Shown here piece after piece: positions 24,704 to 35,786 of a stretch of DNA of 64,000 nt (positions are counted from its first letter, which is position 1; the number at the start of each line of letters is the position of its first letter). Under the pieces are notes generated by a model that worked only from the letters and a program-made list of their open reading frames with translations, did not search any database and had not been told where the DNA came from. Made by a program: the position numbers and the translations under genes. This DNA is from Melampsora larici-populina 98AG31 (taxonomy: Eukaryota; Basidiomycota; Pucciniomycetes; Pucciniales; Melampsoraceae). The stretch is from contig NW_006768832.1 of NCBI RefSeq assembly GCF_000204055.1, forward strand, positions 165,280 to 229,279, read 5' to 3'.

Positions 24704-27700
24704 ATGAATACTAGACAATCACACCAGCCAGACCAACCCGGTTCAAATACCGACTTGCCAGACCCCGAAGCTATTTTGAAAGCCGGCCGAAGAGAACAAA
24801 AACTTGCCGGAAAACGAAGCGCATCGCCAGCCTCTACTGCCAGCCCAGACTCATTTTCGCCAGGAGACCTGACTAAAACTGCTACACCTTTGCCTTTAAC
24901 ACCATCACGCATTCGCACTGACAAATTCCCGCCATATCGCCCATTGATTACTCCATTCCCCAAGTTGGCACCGATGGCGAGCAATTCCGACGCGTCGACC
25001 AGTCGAGACCCACCTATGGGAGACTTGGTTCGAACAATTTTGGAGTCCCAAATCACTGGAGACAAGCGCGTGAAACTACTTGAAGAAATGGTGTTGAAAC
25101 TCGCCGCCTTGCAGACTGGACCCTCGACCGAGACGAAACCAGATATTCCTCGGCCTGAAGGCGCCATCGACTTGACGAAATTTCGTACTGCTGATGGACC
25201 GGTCTTCAAGGGCCCTTATCATGACATCGAAGGTTTTCTCACTTGGTTCTCGTCCTTGAAGACGTTCTTCAGAACAAAAGGTGTTGTTCTCGACAGTGAT
25301 TGTATCACACTGACGGGAAGCTTCCTGGCTGAATCGAACGCTCATGCTTTCTATGAAGGGGGGTATGACCGCTTCATCAAAGGAACTTGGCAAGAGTTCA
25401 TCCAATGCTTGTTCGCCGCGTCATTACCCAGCGATTGGATGGATCGACTATATGAGAGAGCGCAACATTTACGCATGTCCGTATACGAAGACTTCAGAAG
25501 CTATAGTACTCGTGCACGAAACGTTCAGAATCTAATCAACTTTGATGAAGTGAAATTAAATGACTATCAATTAGCAAAATTTGTTGAATACGGAATGTTG
25601 GAGGAGCTGAAGACATCGGTTAAATTATGGGGTTACATTCGTCAAGAGAAGGATTTTACATATCATGAATTCGAAGGAAAATGTGAAACTCTTTACGACT
25701 CGCTTGTGGCGTCGCGTGTAATTGTCAAGAAGTCTCGTAGTGCGCCTCAGTCAGCCCCTTCAGCCTTCTATCGACCTCCGGCAGTCAGAGCTCAAAATCC
25801 GAGATTGACCGATGAGGAATTTGCTTGGAAGATCGACTCTTATCGTGATCTTTTAGGCAAATGTCATTTTTGCAAGGGATACTGTGGTAGCGAGTATAAG
25901 GCATGCAAAGGACCTTATGTCAGAGAGAAGGTTGTTTTTCCACCGGGGTATGTGGCGCCTCCGAAACCAGCCAATTATGTACCACCCAAAGCTAGATCAT
26001 CGCCTCCTGCAACAACACCAGCAGCAGGACGTGCAACTCAACCACCTGCAGGTCGCCCTATAACTTACGCGCGCGCGGCGGCGGCCTCAGAATTCCCTGA
26101 GTTAGACCAAGCATCTGTAGCCGCACTTCAAGCTTTAGACGAAGAACTTGGGAATAGTGAGACTGAAGGGTGCGTCTCTTCGGAAAAGACTCCTCGTGTG
26201 ATACTCGAGCTCATGTGCAATGGGAAGCGGTTACGAGCACTAGCTGACCCTGGCGCTGAAATCAATCTTATGACAGGTGATGCTGCCGACCGCCTTCAAC
26301 TTGTACAAAGGAAGCTGGTACGACCAACGCACCTCAGTCTAGCGGTGACAACAGATTCTCCTGCCCCAATACTTACTCATTTCACTACCGCCGATTTGAT
26401 TGACGAACCATCGGGTAGACGATTTGACCGCTCATACTTCAAGATAGGGGATGTGGGGGGAGAGTTTGATGTCATACTGGGAACACCTTTTTTTAATATC
26501 TTTCAATTTTCAGTATCTATTAATCAACGTGCGATTGTTTGTGAAAGGAGTGGAATGAAGATAATTGATTTCAGAGCCTTAGAAGAGATGAAAGAGCGAG
26601 TGAGAATCATGAATGTGCCGCGCATCCGCGAACCGGTAGTGGAAAAGGAAGAGAGATGGGAGAGAGAAGTGAGCAGACGTGAAGCCGTGGGATCCTTATC
26701 AGGATCTGTGAGTGACTTAGTAAGAGAAGAGCAAGGTGAAGTTTTGGAGAAGATGTTGCTTGAGGAGTTCAAAGATTTATTCCCTGTGGACATACCAGCG
26801 GTCTCAGAGGAAGCTGAGGAGGAAGGGCTATTTTTTGATGGATCTTTCCCTGAACGTATGCAGAATGCCAGCTCAAAAATTCGTCACAAGATTGTTCTGA
26901 AGGACCCTGACGCAACAATCAAAGAGAAGCAATATAATTATCCACTCAAACATCGGAACGCCTGGCGTAAGCTGATTGATCAACACCTTAAAGCCGGAAG
27001 AATCAGGCGTTTGACTAGTCAATATGCATCACCAAGCTTGATTATTCCAAAAAAGGACCCTACCGAACTTCCGAGATGGGTATGCAATTACCGAGTCTTG
27101 AATAGTCTGACCGTGAGGGACCGTTCATCATTGCCTAATGTGGACGCGTTGGTCAGATTAGTAGCCACTGGCAAATTTTTTTCAATCATTGATTTAACAA
27201 ATGCATTTTTTCAAACCCGGATGCGAGAAGCAGATATTCCGCTGACAGCAGTACATACACCTTGGGGTCTATACGAGTGGTGTGTTATGCCCATGGGTCT
27301 GACGAATGCACCCAGCACTCACCAAGGAAGACTAGAAGAGGCGCTTGGAGATTTATTACACTCAATATGTGTCGTGTACCTAGATGATATTGTGGTTTTT
27401 TCGAATACTGAAGAGGAACACATTGAAAATACTCGACGCGTTCTCCAAAGACTACGGGAGGCAAATCCTTACTGCAGTCGCAAGAAGACTAAATTGTTCA
27501 GGAGGGAAATTAAGTTTTTGGGGCATTGGATTTCAGGAGAGGGTATTAGAGTGGATGACGAGAAAGTTGAACAGGTGGTGAATTGGAAAACACCAAAATC
27601 ATCAAGAGGCGTCAAGAAATTTCTGGGAACAGTCCAATGGATGAAAAAATTTATATGGGGACTTCAAAATTACGTTAACAAGCTAACTCCGTTGACCAGT

Positions 27701-29491
27701 AGCAAGCTGGATCCGTCTAAATTCAAATGGACTGAGGCAGAAGATAGTGCTTTCAATAACATTAAGAAGCTTATGACATCACTGCCAAACCTCAAGACCA
27801 TCGATTTCGATTCTGACGATCCCTTGTGGCTTTTCACCGACACAAGTGGTTCAGGTCTGGGTGCGGCGTTGTTTCAAGGTAAAGAATGGAAGCTTGCATC
27901 TCCAGTAGCGTATGAATCACGTCAGATGACCCCGGCCGAGCGTAATTACCCTGTGCATGAACAGGAGTTGTTGGCAGTCGTACATGCACTTCAGAAATGG
28001 CGAATGTTGTTGCTTGGGATGAAAGTGAATGTGATGAGTGATCACCATTCATTAACATACCTCTTGAAGCAACGGACATTAAGCCGTCGACAAGCCAGGT
28101 GGATCGAGCTTCTCGCAGATTTTGACGTCGAGTTTAAATACATCAAAGGCGAAGAAAACTCAGTTGCGGACGCTTTATCAAGGAAGGAAATCGAGGAAGA
28201 GGATGTGACAGCGTTAGGAGTCGAGTGTGTGGCATCGTTAGTCGAAGCAGGACCGACACTTTCACCTAGTGTAAAAAGACGCATTCAAGCAGGCTATGTT
28301 AACGATGCATTTCACAAAGCTCTAGTGTCAGTACTGCCTCTACGAGATGAGTGTGTGGTACTGGACGGTCTGCTATACATTGAAGATCGGTTGTATGTTC
28401 CACCTGTGGAGGATCTAAGGCTGGAGTTGATGGAGGAAGCCCACAGTAGGTTGGGGCATCTGGGGTACTTGAAGACGGTGGTGGACCTGCGTCGCGACTT
28501 CTTTTGGCCACGAATGGCAAAGGATATCGAACGGTTCACACGCTCATGTGATACATGCCAGAGAATCAAGAGTGCTACGAAAGCACCTACGGGTAAGATG
28601 TTGACACCCAGCATTCCACACACCCCGCTCGAGTGCTTGGCGATTGACTTTGTAGGACCACTTCCAAAGATCAATAGCTACGACATGATCTTGACCGTGA
28701 CATGTAGGCTATCAGGATTCACCAAACTGATTTCCTGTAACCAGACGGACACTGCCGAAAAGACAGCATCTAGGCTTTTTACCAATTGGATCGGGTCATT
28801 TGGACCTCCGCTATCAATCATCAGTGATCGCGATAAAACTTGGACATCGGCATTCTGGAAGGCCCTCATGAAACGTTTAGGCACCCATTTCCATATGTCA
28901 ACGGTGTTCCACCCCCAAGCCGACGGTCGAAGCGAGCGCACCAACCGGACAGTCGGACAGATATTACGAACCTTTACATCCAAGAGGCAAAGCAAGTGGC
29001 TTGAGTCCTTACCGGCAGTTGAATATGCAATCAACGGTGCAATAAATGTATCGACAGGAAAATCTCCTTTCGAACTCGTCCTCGGCAGACCTCAACGTCC
29101 TTTATCAGCAGTGAAACCAGACGAGAACGACCCACCGGCAATCAAAAAGTGGTTCAATTTTTGGGAGGATGCTTGGGCTAATGCCAAGGACACCTTGTGG
29201 ACCAGCCGAGTGCAACAAGCTGTACAACACAACAAAAAGGTACGGGCAGCGGCGCCTCTGGAAGTAGACTCTTGGGTTCTGCTGGATTCAGGTGACTGGA
29301 GCGGTAGACACGTGGGCGGAGCCAGCAAACTGCGCGAGAAGTTTGAAGGCCCGTATCGGGTGGTCAAATCATTCAACCACGGTCAAGACGTTGAACTCGA
29401 CCTTCCAACAGGAGATCGACGTCATCCGGTTTTTCACATCTCAAAAGTCAAACCGTACGTCGAGCGTGAAAGCAGTGGGAGTGCGTCGTGA
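24704..29491 (+). CDS. Gag-Pol polyprotein of the Ty3/Gypsy element
   Basis: A single 1595-residue polyprotein producing capsid, protease, reverse transcriptase, RNase H and integrase. ATG 24704 is chosen because the earlier in-frame codon at 24680 is TTG. Order: gag-like region (about residues 130-390) with a Cys-rich motif CHFCKGYC..YKAC instead of a classical CCHC knuckle; protease with LADPGAE at about 515; RT with the active site YLDDIVVF at about 895; RNase H with LFTDTSGSGLGAALF, an HEQELLAV block and a later SDHHSL; integrase zinc domain (H..H..CDTCQ); catalytic core with AIDFVGPLP, ISDRD and ADGRSERTNR; and a C-terminal GPY/F-like block (KFEGPYRVV, VFHISKVKPY). No chromodomain is evident. 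The protease has D-P-G where D-S-G or D-T-G is usual. There is no frameshift or stop. Confidence 0.95.
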   Translation: MNTRQSHQPDQPGSNTDLPDPEAILKAGRREQKLAGKRSASPASTASPDSFSPGDLTKTATPLPLTPSRIRTDKFPPYRPLITPFPKLAPMASNSDASTSRDPPMGDLVRTILESQITGDKRVKLLEEMVLKLAALQTGPSTETKPDIPRPEGAIDLTKFRTADGPVFKGPYHDIEGFLTWFSSLKTFFRTKGVVLDSDCITLTGSFLAESNAHAFYEGGYDRFIKGTWQEFIQCLFAASLPSDWMDRLYERAQHLRMSVYEDFRSYSTRARNVQNLINFDEVKLNDYQLAKFVEYGMLEELKTSVKLWGYIRQEKDFTYHEFEGKCETLYDSLVASRVIVKKSRSAPQSAPSAFYRPPAVRAQNPRLTDEEFAWKIDSYRDLLGKCHFCKGYCGSEYKACKGPYVREKVVFPPGYVAPPKPANYVPPKARSSPPATTPAAGRATQPPAGRPITYARAAAASEFPELDQASVAALQALDEELGNSETEGCVSSEKTPRVILELMCNGKRLRALADPGAEINLMTGDAADRLQLVQRKLVRPTHLSLAVTTDSPAPILTHFTTADLIDEPSGRRFDRSYFKIGDVGGEFDVILGTPFFNIFQFSVSINQRAIVCERSGMKIIDFRALEEMKERVRIMNVPRIREPVVEKEERWEREVSRREAVGSLSGSVSDLVREEQGEVLEKMLLEEFKDLFPVDIPAVSEEAEEEGLFFDGSFPERMQNASSKIRHKIVLKDPDATIKEKQYNYPLKHRNAWRKLIDQHLKAGRIRRLTSQYASPSLIIPKKDPTELPRWVCNYRVLNSLTVRDRSSLPNVDALVRLVATGKFFSIIDLTNAFFQTRMREADIPLTAVHTPWGLYEWCVMPMGLTNAPSTHQGRLEEALGDLLHSICVVYLDDIVVFSNTEEEHIENTRRVLQRLREANPYCSRKKTKLFRREIKFLGHWISGEGIRVDDEKVEQVVNWKTPKSSRGVKKFLGTVQWMKKFIWGLQNYVNKLTPLTSSKLDPSKFKWTEAEDSAFNNIKKLMTSLPNLKTIDFDSDDPLWLFTDTSGSGLGAALFQGKEWKLASPVAYESRQMTPAERNYPVHEQELLAVVHALQKWRMLLLGMKVNVMSDHHSLTYLLKQRTLSRRQARWIELLADFDVEFKYIKGEENSVADALSRKEIEEEDVTALGVECVASLVEAGPTLSPSVKRRIQAGYVNDAFHKALVSVLPLRDECVVLDGLLYIEDRLYVPPVEDLRLELMEEAHSRLGHLGYLKTVVDLRRDFFWPRMAKDIERFTRSCDTCQRIKSATKAPTGKMLTPSIPHTPLECLAIDFVGPLPKINSYDMILTVTCRLSGFTKLISCNQTDTAEKTASRLFTNWIGSFGPPLSIISDRDKTWTSAFWKALMKRLGTHFHMSTVFHPQADGRSERTNRTVGQILRTFTSKRQSKWLESLPAVEYAINGAINVSTGKSPFELVLGRPQRPLSAVKPDENDPPAIKKWFNFWEDAWANAKDTLWTSRVQQAVQHNKKVRAAAPLEVDSWVLLDSGDWSGRHVGGASKLREKFEGPYRVVKSFNHGQDVELDLPTGDRRHPVFHISKVKPYVERESSGSAS

Positions 29492-29974
29492 GGGAAAGGA
29501 AAGCAAAAGTAAGTTCCTCCCAAAGTATGCACCGCCAGGGCCTACTACTCCTAAATATCCTTGTCAAGAGAAAACATACCTCGGCCACTCTGTGAGCACA
29601 ACTTCTTTGAATTCTCTTGTTGTTAGGAACCTCTTGGACAATGGCAACGGACAAAAGAAGAGTGGGCAGTGTTTCCTCAAGATCAAGATCAATATTAATT
29701 CACCTCAAGATTCACATATTAATTATCCTCAAGTTCAAAAAAATTATCAACTCATAATTTTATTTTGTTTCATGTTTTTTTTCTTTTCTTTTCTTTTCTT
29801 CTCCTTGCTTTTCTTTTCTTTTTTTTTGTGCTTTTTTTCATTTCTCTTTTGTGTATAATTTTCTTTAGGAAGCGTGCTTACATTACATTTCATTTATTTT
29901 CAATTTCATATTTTCCTTTTTTATTTCCTTGGTCTTTAGAGGGGCGTGTTGAACCTTTTTATAGGAGGGGAGAC
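29492..29974 (+). other. 3' untranslated part of the LTR element
   Basis: Non-coding stretch between the pol stop and the 3' LTR. It contains a long T/C-rich microsatellite-like run (TTTTC units, about 29770-29850) and ends in the polypurine tract AGGAGGGGAGA (29963-29973), the expected primer for plus-strand DNA synthesis. Confidence 0.75.
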
Positions 29975-30365
29975 TGTAAGACCTACGGTCATTACACAGA
30001 CATAACTCACCAATCACTTAAATATTAACACTTATACTTAAAATGATTTCTCATATATATTATTGTTCTCAATTCTACGCTTGGTTCCTTAGCGATTCGG
30101 GACTGACTTCCCACCCCTTATCCTTCGGAACCAGGTAAGCGTTCATATTCTTTCTAGTGTTATCATTCTTTTCTTTTGATGCTTGTAGAGTGTTAGAGCG
30201 ATTCGGGACTGACTTCCCACCCCTTATCCTTCGGAACCAGTCTCCTATACTGGGTATTCCGTTGATTTGAAATATAAGTCTCTCGGGTTCTAGAAACCTG
30301 TCCCGCTGTGTGTTCCACGGCGCTCTCTTTGTGCATTCCCGGTGAAGGTTCTAAGGAACCTTACA
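29975..30365 (+). repeat. 3' LTR
   Basis: 391 bp. I could find no difference from the 5' LTR. It is followed by the target duplication CTGCC at 30366-30370. Confidence 0.95.
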
Positions 30366-30370
30366 CTGCC

Positions 30371-33235
30371 ACTTGGAGTTCCCTCAATACCATTGCCAAT
30401 GAGCCCAAGAATTGGCTGAACCTGACACTCAAAAGATCCCAAACTGTGCATCCCAGTCAAAGCAATCCCAATTTCTCCATGCAGTAGGTGTGTTAACCCC
30501 CAACACGCTTGTTTTCATAGGTATGGTTTTTGATCATTCTCCTCCAGATTTAAAATCACTGAGTCATGTCATCTTACCTATTAATTGATCTTACAGATGA
30601 GAGCGCTTTGCAGGGGAGGTTTCCCTGGTGTAAGTTTGGCCATGCAGAACAAGGACACCACACTGATCTAAAGTTCACCAAGGTGTAAGCGCTGTGATAC
30701 AACAAACAGTGGTGATCTTCAATACCATCATTAGCTCAAGCCTGATAATTCATTTCATTGTAGGCCAGATACCAGCAAAGAGGAGGAAATAATCCCAGGT
30801 GGAGGTGATAAATGCAGGGATAGTCTTCCAGGTACAGCAGGAGATGGAAGTGGGTCAATATCTGGTTTGATGGAACCAGGAATGATGGAATTGGAGAAAG
30901 CACCCAAGGGAAAGTGTTGACCATAGTAGTTGTGATGGATTACAGTCCCAGTCAAAGAGGTGGAGGTGTTGGGGTCAGGGGGAATCAATCCTAAGAGGGT
31001 GGGTTTTGCTTTCTCATAGTTGGCAACAGGAATCCAATCAAAACCAGGGCGAGTCATTGGTGGGCTCGCCTCATCAGCCTGGTGTATCCCATCAGCCTGC
31101 ACATATCATATGTAATAGGTATTATGGATCAATTTAAAAAACATACAATTTGGAAAAAGCTTAAACATAAGAAACACTGATATATCCAGTCCTTGGCAGA
31201 TGTGCAAATGTGTGCAGTACAACAGAGGGATTCCCCCAAGAATCTTGGGATTTGGCACAACAGTGACATTATCCCCTTCCTTCAAGTCTTTTGCAAACTG
31301 TTTCATCAAAGTGCGAAGATTATGTCTTCCGGTGCTAAGGATGCCAGACTGGCCAAAAGAAGTGTACAAGGGTCTGTTCAAAAGACTGCGGAGGAGAATC
31401 CAAGGGAGATTGTTGAACTGCTACAGAAACATCAGTCTTGTGACCATCTGACCCATTGCCTTTGCAAGTCATTTGAGCCACACTCAGGAGTAGTTGCATT
31501 GTGTTGGCTGTCTTTTGGAGACCTTTGCGCAGTATTTGACAACACATGGTTGTTGAAGCCGGTGCAGTCAGGTCAGAATGAATAAAAGATGTAAAGGAGG
31601 GGGGAGTGCTGATGGAATTCTTGTTGGTGAGCGTTTGGTGAGCTGATCCATTGACAAAGACCTTCATTTTGATGCTACAAGTAGCCCAGGTTTGGTGACA
31701 AAAATCAGAAACCCCAGTAAGCTTGTTGTTGCAGGATTCAAAATTTGCCTTCTTGAAGGCATGAAAGGAGCAGTAGCTGGCGGGCAACATGATTTTGGTG
31801 GTTTTAGGAGCATAGTTGACGTATTTGGGCTTGTTGGAATTCCTGCTAATTGGTTGGGAGCCTCCCAGCATTATTTTGTGTCTTCTGCCAACCGGATTGG
31901 GGGTGTCAGATACCTGGGTTTGCCAGATGTTGAAGTAAGTTGACATGAAAAATGTGTTGCTTTTCTGGAAGATGTGTGATGGAGTGGAGCAGTGTTGGGA
32001 TTGAATGTGTCTATAGGTTTGTCAAAAATGTCACAAGGAGGATTTAAAAGAGACCTGGAGTGATTAGCTGATTGTGCCAGTGAAAGCCTTGATGACTTGA
32101 CAGTGTTCTTGGGCTCAGCTTCATCAGGAGGGTTGAGCTGGATTGCTGGTCTCTTAAAAGGAGGCAATTGGGTGAGTCCCATCAGTCAGCATCAAGGTCA
32201 CTGAGGATGCACCAGCTGAGTGTAAGGTGGAGTGCAGTTCTCCACCTTCACTGTATCAAATCTAGGTGCAAGCTCACAAAGAGCAAGGATTATTCTAATC
32301 CCCTTGTATGAATTACTAATCCAGCCAATAATCAGAATCAAAGAAACAATTAACAATTGAGAGAAATAGAGAGATTCAGAAATAATAAGATAGAGAACCT
32401 CAAGAGAAAAGAGAAGAATCCAAAAGGGTGGATGTTTGATATCTAAATACTCAGTAGTACACTCTAAACCCATACCCATGATCACATCTGTAACATCCTC
32501 CCTTAAACTGAGCTTGCCAATTGGTAAGAAGAAGTGTTGACTACATGGGAGAAATATCTTCAGTGATCACTGTCATCAAAAGTCATAGCAAGAAAATCAC
32601 AACTCATAATACCTTGAGCCAACATAGCCTGGTTGCTCTGAGTGAGACTCACACGGGACATGTTCTTGATTTGATTATTGGATGGTGTGCTTACATGAAA
32701 ACCAAACAATTCCAAATCAGCAAGAGCCACCAAATCATTGAGATGAGGATCAATATAACAAAAACAAAGGGACATGAGAGGTTTTTTTTGGTTAACCATT
32801 TCAGATTTGTTCTTAGATAGTGGGATCTTGTATAGTTACACAAACATTGAGCTGATTCTTGGGGAAACCAAAGGAAATGCCAGCTTGTAATCCACAACCT
32901 GATCCCTTTGTCCCAGAGGGTGCTCTGATAAAATTGAACTGCATACAAACACATGGCAATGTCATAATGTGACACACAACAATACTCTGCTATGTGACAG
33001 ACAAACCTAAGCCCTGACCAGTTGTGTAGTGGTCACTCTTCTACAAGAAAACCCTTCTCTGGTTTGTGTTGCAGAGGTTCTTCTATATATCAAAGCACTA
33101 CAGGCATAGTTGCCACAGATGAAGACATTTGAGGAATCTGTGGATAGTGCAGTGGCCCCAAGGAAAAGTGCGTGCAAGGTGTGCTTCTGAGGCAAATCAT
33201 AGTCATTGGATGACCTCTTTAGCAAATGTAACAAG
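30371..33235. other. Accessory DNA with decayed minus-strand coding sequence
   Basis: No intact gene. On the minus strand, frames at about 32182-31871, 31946-31335 and 31381-30755 look like pieces of one former gene. A segment reading NLRTLMKQFAKDLKEGDNV, then GIPLLYCTHLHICQG, then (after a possible intron at about 31160-31097) ADGIHQADE..GFDWIPVANYEKAKP has protein-like composition. I do not recognise the family. A plus-strand frame at 31193-31585 overlaps it and is probably a shadow. The remaining 1 kb is AT-rich and non-coding. Confidence 0.35.
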
Positions 33236-33237
33236 TA

Positions 33238-33996
33238 CATTCAACTCCCTCCAAACCCATACCATTCTATGGAAGCCTAAAACTATGGGTTTTATGGGTG
33301 TATGGTTTTGGAGGATCTCCCTCATAACCCACAGATTAAGGTTTGGCAGGCAAAGTATGGGTGAAGAGGGAGATAAAAAAATTAACAAGCCAATCAAAAA
33401 AATCATTTCTTCATATTCAACTTGGAATAGATTGCAGCAAAGTGGCACACAGTCTTAGATGATTGCAACCATTCCATTTGTACTTGAATTTCCCAACCAA
33501 AAGTTCAAGTCTCTTCAGCTCATCATTGTTGAGTTGACTGGCAGCCTTAGCTGCATTTTATTATGCTATGATCTTCCCCAAAACAACTCTTTATCTTTCC
33601 AGCACAGTCTATGAGCCTTGTATCTGTCTACAACAATTTCTTCCCTCCACTGATAGGTTGCTTGAGAGGCTTGAATCTTTTGTTATTCTCTGTTTGTAGG
33701 GCATTGAAACCTGTTTTGATATCTGACATGCTGAATTGCAAAAGGTCTTTTGGAAGCATTTTGAGACTGGCTATGCTGAAAAATACACAAGGATGCAGGT
33801 TTTTTTCAAGCTGTGTCAAATTTTGGTTATGGCTTTTGACCTAGGTTTACTGCAAAAAACCTATGGGTCATGGGAATAGTGCGAGGTATGGGTTTTGGGC
33901 CACTTTTCCCTGCCCATAAATTTTATGGACCCAAATTTCTATGGGTTAGCTGGAAGTATGGGATTAGAGGGATATGGATTTTGAGGGAGTTGACTG
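33238..33996. mobile_element. MITE with TA target duplication
   Basis: Inverted terminal repeats of about 24 bp: the left end reads CATTCAACTCCCTCC and continues AAACCCAT; the right end, reverse complemented, reads CAGTCAACTCCCTCA and continues AAATCCAT. TA dinucleotides flank both ends (33236-33237 and 33997-33998). The size is 759 bp with no open frame of note. TA duplication suggests mobilisation by a Tc1/mariner-type transposase. The interior has many TATGGGTTT/AAACCCATA-like motifs in both orientations. Confidence 0.7.
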
Positions 33997-33998
33997 TA

Positions 33999-34468
33999 TT
34001 TATGAAGTGTGAGAAATACAATCATGATATATGCATGTTGATTCTATCATCTATGTCTATGGAAGTTATTAATATTCAAGAGAGTGCACAGATTTTTGTG
34101 CTGGGCATGCAGACATAAAGTCTTATATTGTGCCACAGGGGTGGTATATTGATATGTATATAACAGTGCTGACATCATGAAGTTGAATCTGATTCTTGAT
34201 GATCTACCCTAAAAAGGCTGGTGACCACCAAAGTTAAGCCCAGTTCCCGTCTACTACTGTCCCGAAATCAGGAAAGTCAAAAGTCTTGCCCGGGTCGCGA
34301 GAGGCTGAAAGATGCATGGGTTATTGATATCCGATGTTTCAGGGCCGGGGCTGAGAGTGAACTCGAAGTTGAAACCGATTCTCGTCTGACTCACCATCTC
34401 ATCTTTAACTTATCGCATTGCCATCCATCCACAATATCAAACTACCATCTACTTTAGGATCTCACAAA
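33999..34468. other. Intergenic, probable promoter of the next gene
   Basis: No gene is seen. It should contain the promoter and leader of the gene starting at 34469. No TATA box could be assigned with confidence. Confidence 0.4.
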
Positions 34469-35786
34469 ATGAATCACAATTCAAAGAACCAATTCAAGAT
34501 GGGTTCATCAATTCAAATTAGCTCACATGACAGAAAACCCTCGAAGAAATTCACGACTATCAATCAAAACAATCGAACTGGAAGTAGCACCACCACATTA
34601 CTGAATAGTTTTCAAGATCAACTTAATATTAATAATGCGAATGGAAATCATCATTTACGCCCGAATCCAATGTACGTTGTTAGGTTCATTTTATACTCTT
34701 GCATCTTCAGGCTTGATACATTTATTTAATCATGTTTGAGTATACGAATGGGTTTATAGGTCCTTAGTCCCATCACCTTCAAGGGGAATGAGTCATGAAC
34801 CGGAGCATTTACAAAAACTAGATCTCACAAATCACGACTTTCAACTAAGATACTTTGCCGAATGGATCCAACCCAAGATCTCAGCACATCGTCATTCGTT
34901 CCCTAATCAATTAGCTATCAACATCCAACGTTCTCGTTTCGTGCCTACTAATACACCCGACAATTCAATCACTGACCAACTTACAAGTCTTGGTACCCTG
35001 CTTCGAGAGATTCGGAAGCTTAGGGAAGGTATCCTTGCTAGTCATCGGACCGATGAGTTTGCGATCCAAAGTAAGATTGTCAACATTCGCTTCTCTGAGT
35101 CACCTGATCTGACTTATCATTGATATTGATTTGATCTGTTGGCAGTTTATGAACTGAGTGCTGAACTAGCGCTAGAATCATGTGATTTCCAACAACTCAA
35201 CTCGCTTCTTCCTCATCTAATCTTTAAACTCTACAAATCTGTCCCTCTCTCTGCTTCAAGATCTCAGAATACTTCTACTTCAGATGATCAAGACCTACAA
35301 GATCAACAAGACCGTCGATTGGTCTTCACTTGCGTGCTTTTACTCATTCCGATCTGTACAAGATTATCTCTAGGACAATTCCTTCACACCTTTCAAGAGA
35401 TTCCTTTACCTCATCATTCGATTTGTAATCCGTCTACTCATTCAACCCGAGTTGCTAATACGATCAAGATCTATACCTCACTCAACCGAAAGAATTGGGT
35501 CCAATTCAATCGAATCACCACACCTCTTCTATCCAACTTAACCAACCGACTTGAAACCCATCAAAATAGTCAAATAGATTGGGATTCAGTTTTACTCTTA
35601 CACGCTCAGAAACTCGTTCGTGAACAAATCGTTTGGAATTCATTAAGACTTTCTCATTATTCGATTTCAGATTTGAATTATTTATTGAAATCTTTATCTT
35701 TTGATACTTCTCATCAATTAGAAGATTGGTTAAAACTTAATAATGTTTATCGATTTCAAAATGGTAAAATCAATTTTAAAACTTGA
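34469..35786 (+). CDS. Putative SAC3/PCI-like protein
   Basis: Three exons (34469-34671, 34760-35070, 35146-35786) give 384 aa with clean GT..AG borders, starting MNHNSKNQFK. Residues 1-75 are low-complexity, rich in Asn, Ser and Thr. The centre has LLREIRKLREGILASH followed by IYELSAELALESCDFQQLN, which resembles the SAC3/GANP/Thp3 pattern (I/VYExHARIALExGDLxEFNQC). Helical segments such as RVANTIKIYTSLNRKNWVQF follow, as in PCI-type helical repeats. If correct it would act in mRNA export/processing or a related PCI complex. The resemblance is by eye only; a proteasome-lid or COP9-type PCI subunit is an alternative. It converges on the J-protein gene. Confidence 0.55.

Larger units (their letters stand above)
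24093..30365 (+). mobile_element. Complete Ty3/Gypsy LTR retrotransposon
   Basis: A 6273 bp element with two 391 bp LTRs (24093-24483 and 29975-30365) that look identical base for base, TG..CA ends with TGTAAG/CTTACA terminal inverted repeats, and a perfect 5 bp target duplication. One long gag-pol frame occupies the centre in the order gag, protease, RT, RNase H, integrase, the order of Ty3/Gypsy elements. A polypurine tract precedes the 3' LTR. No standard primer-binding site (a TGG start complementary to a tRNA 3' end) is evident right after the 5' LTR. Identical LTRs and an open frame indicate a very recent insertion. It is potentially autonomous unless the unusual protease motif matters. 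Confidence 0.97.

Noticed and set aside
24607..25209. 200-codon minus-strand frame opposite gag
   Set aside because: Shadow of the gag-pol frame with no domain.
31193..31585. 130-codon plus-strand frame
   Set aside because: It overlaps a minus-strand frame that continues across a plausible intron and looks more protein-like. Neither is intact.
34212..34270. Possible 5S rRNA fragment (AAAGTTAAGCCC)
   Set aside because: Only about a dozen bases resemble the conserved 5S segment. The flanking helices and the internal control region do not follow.
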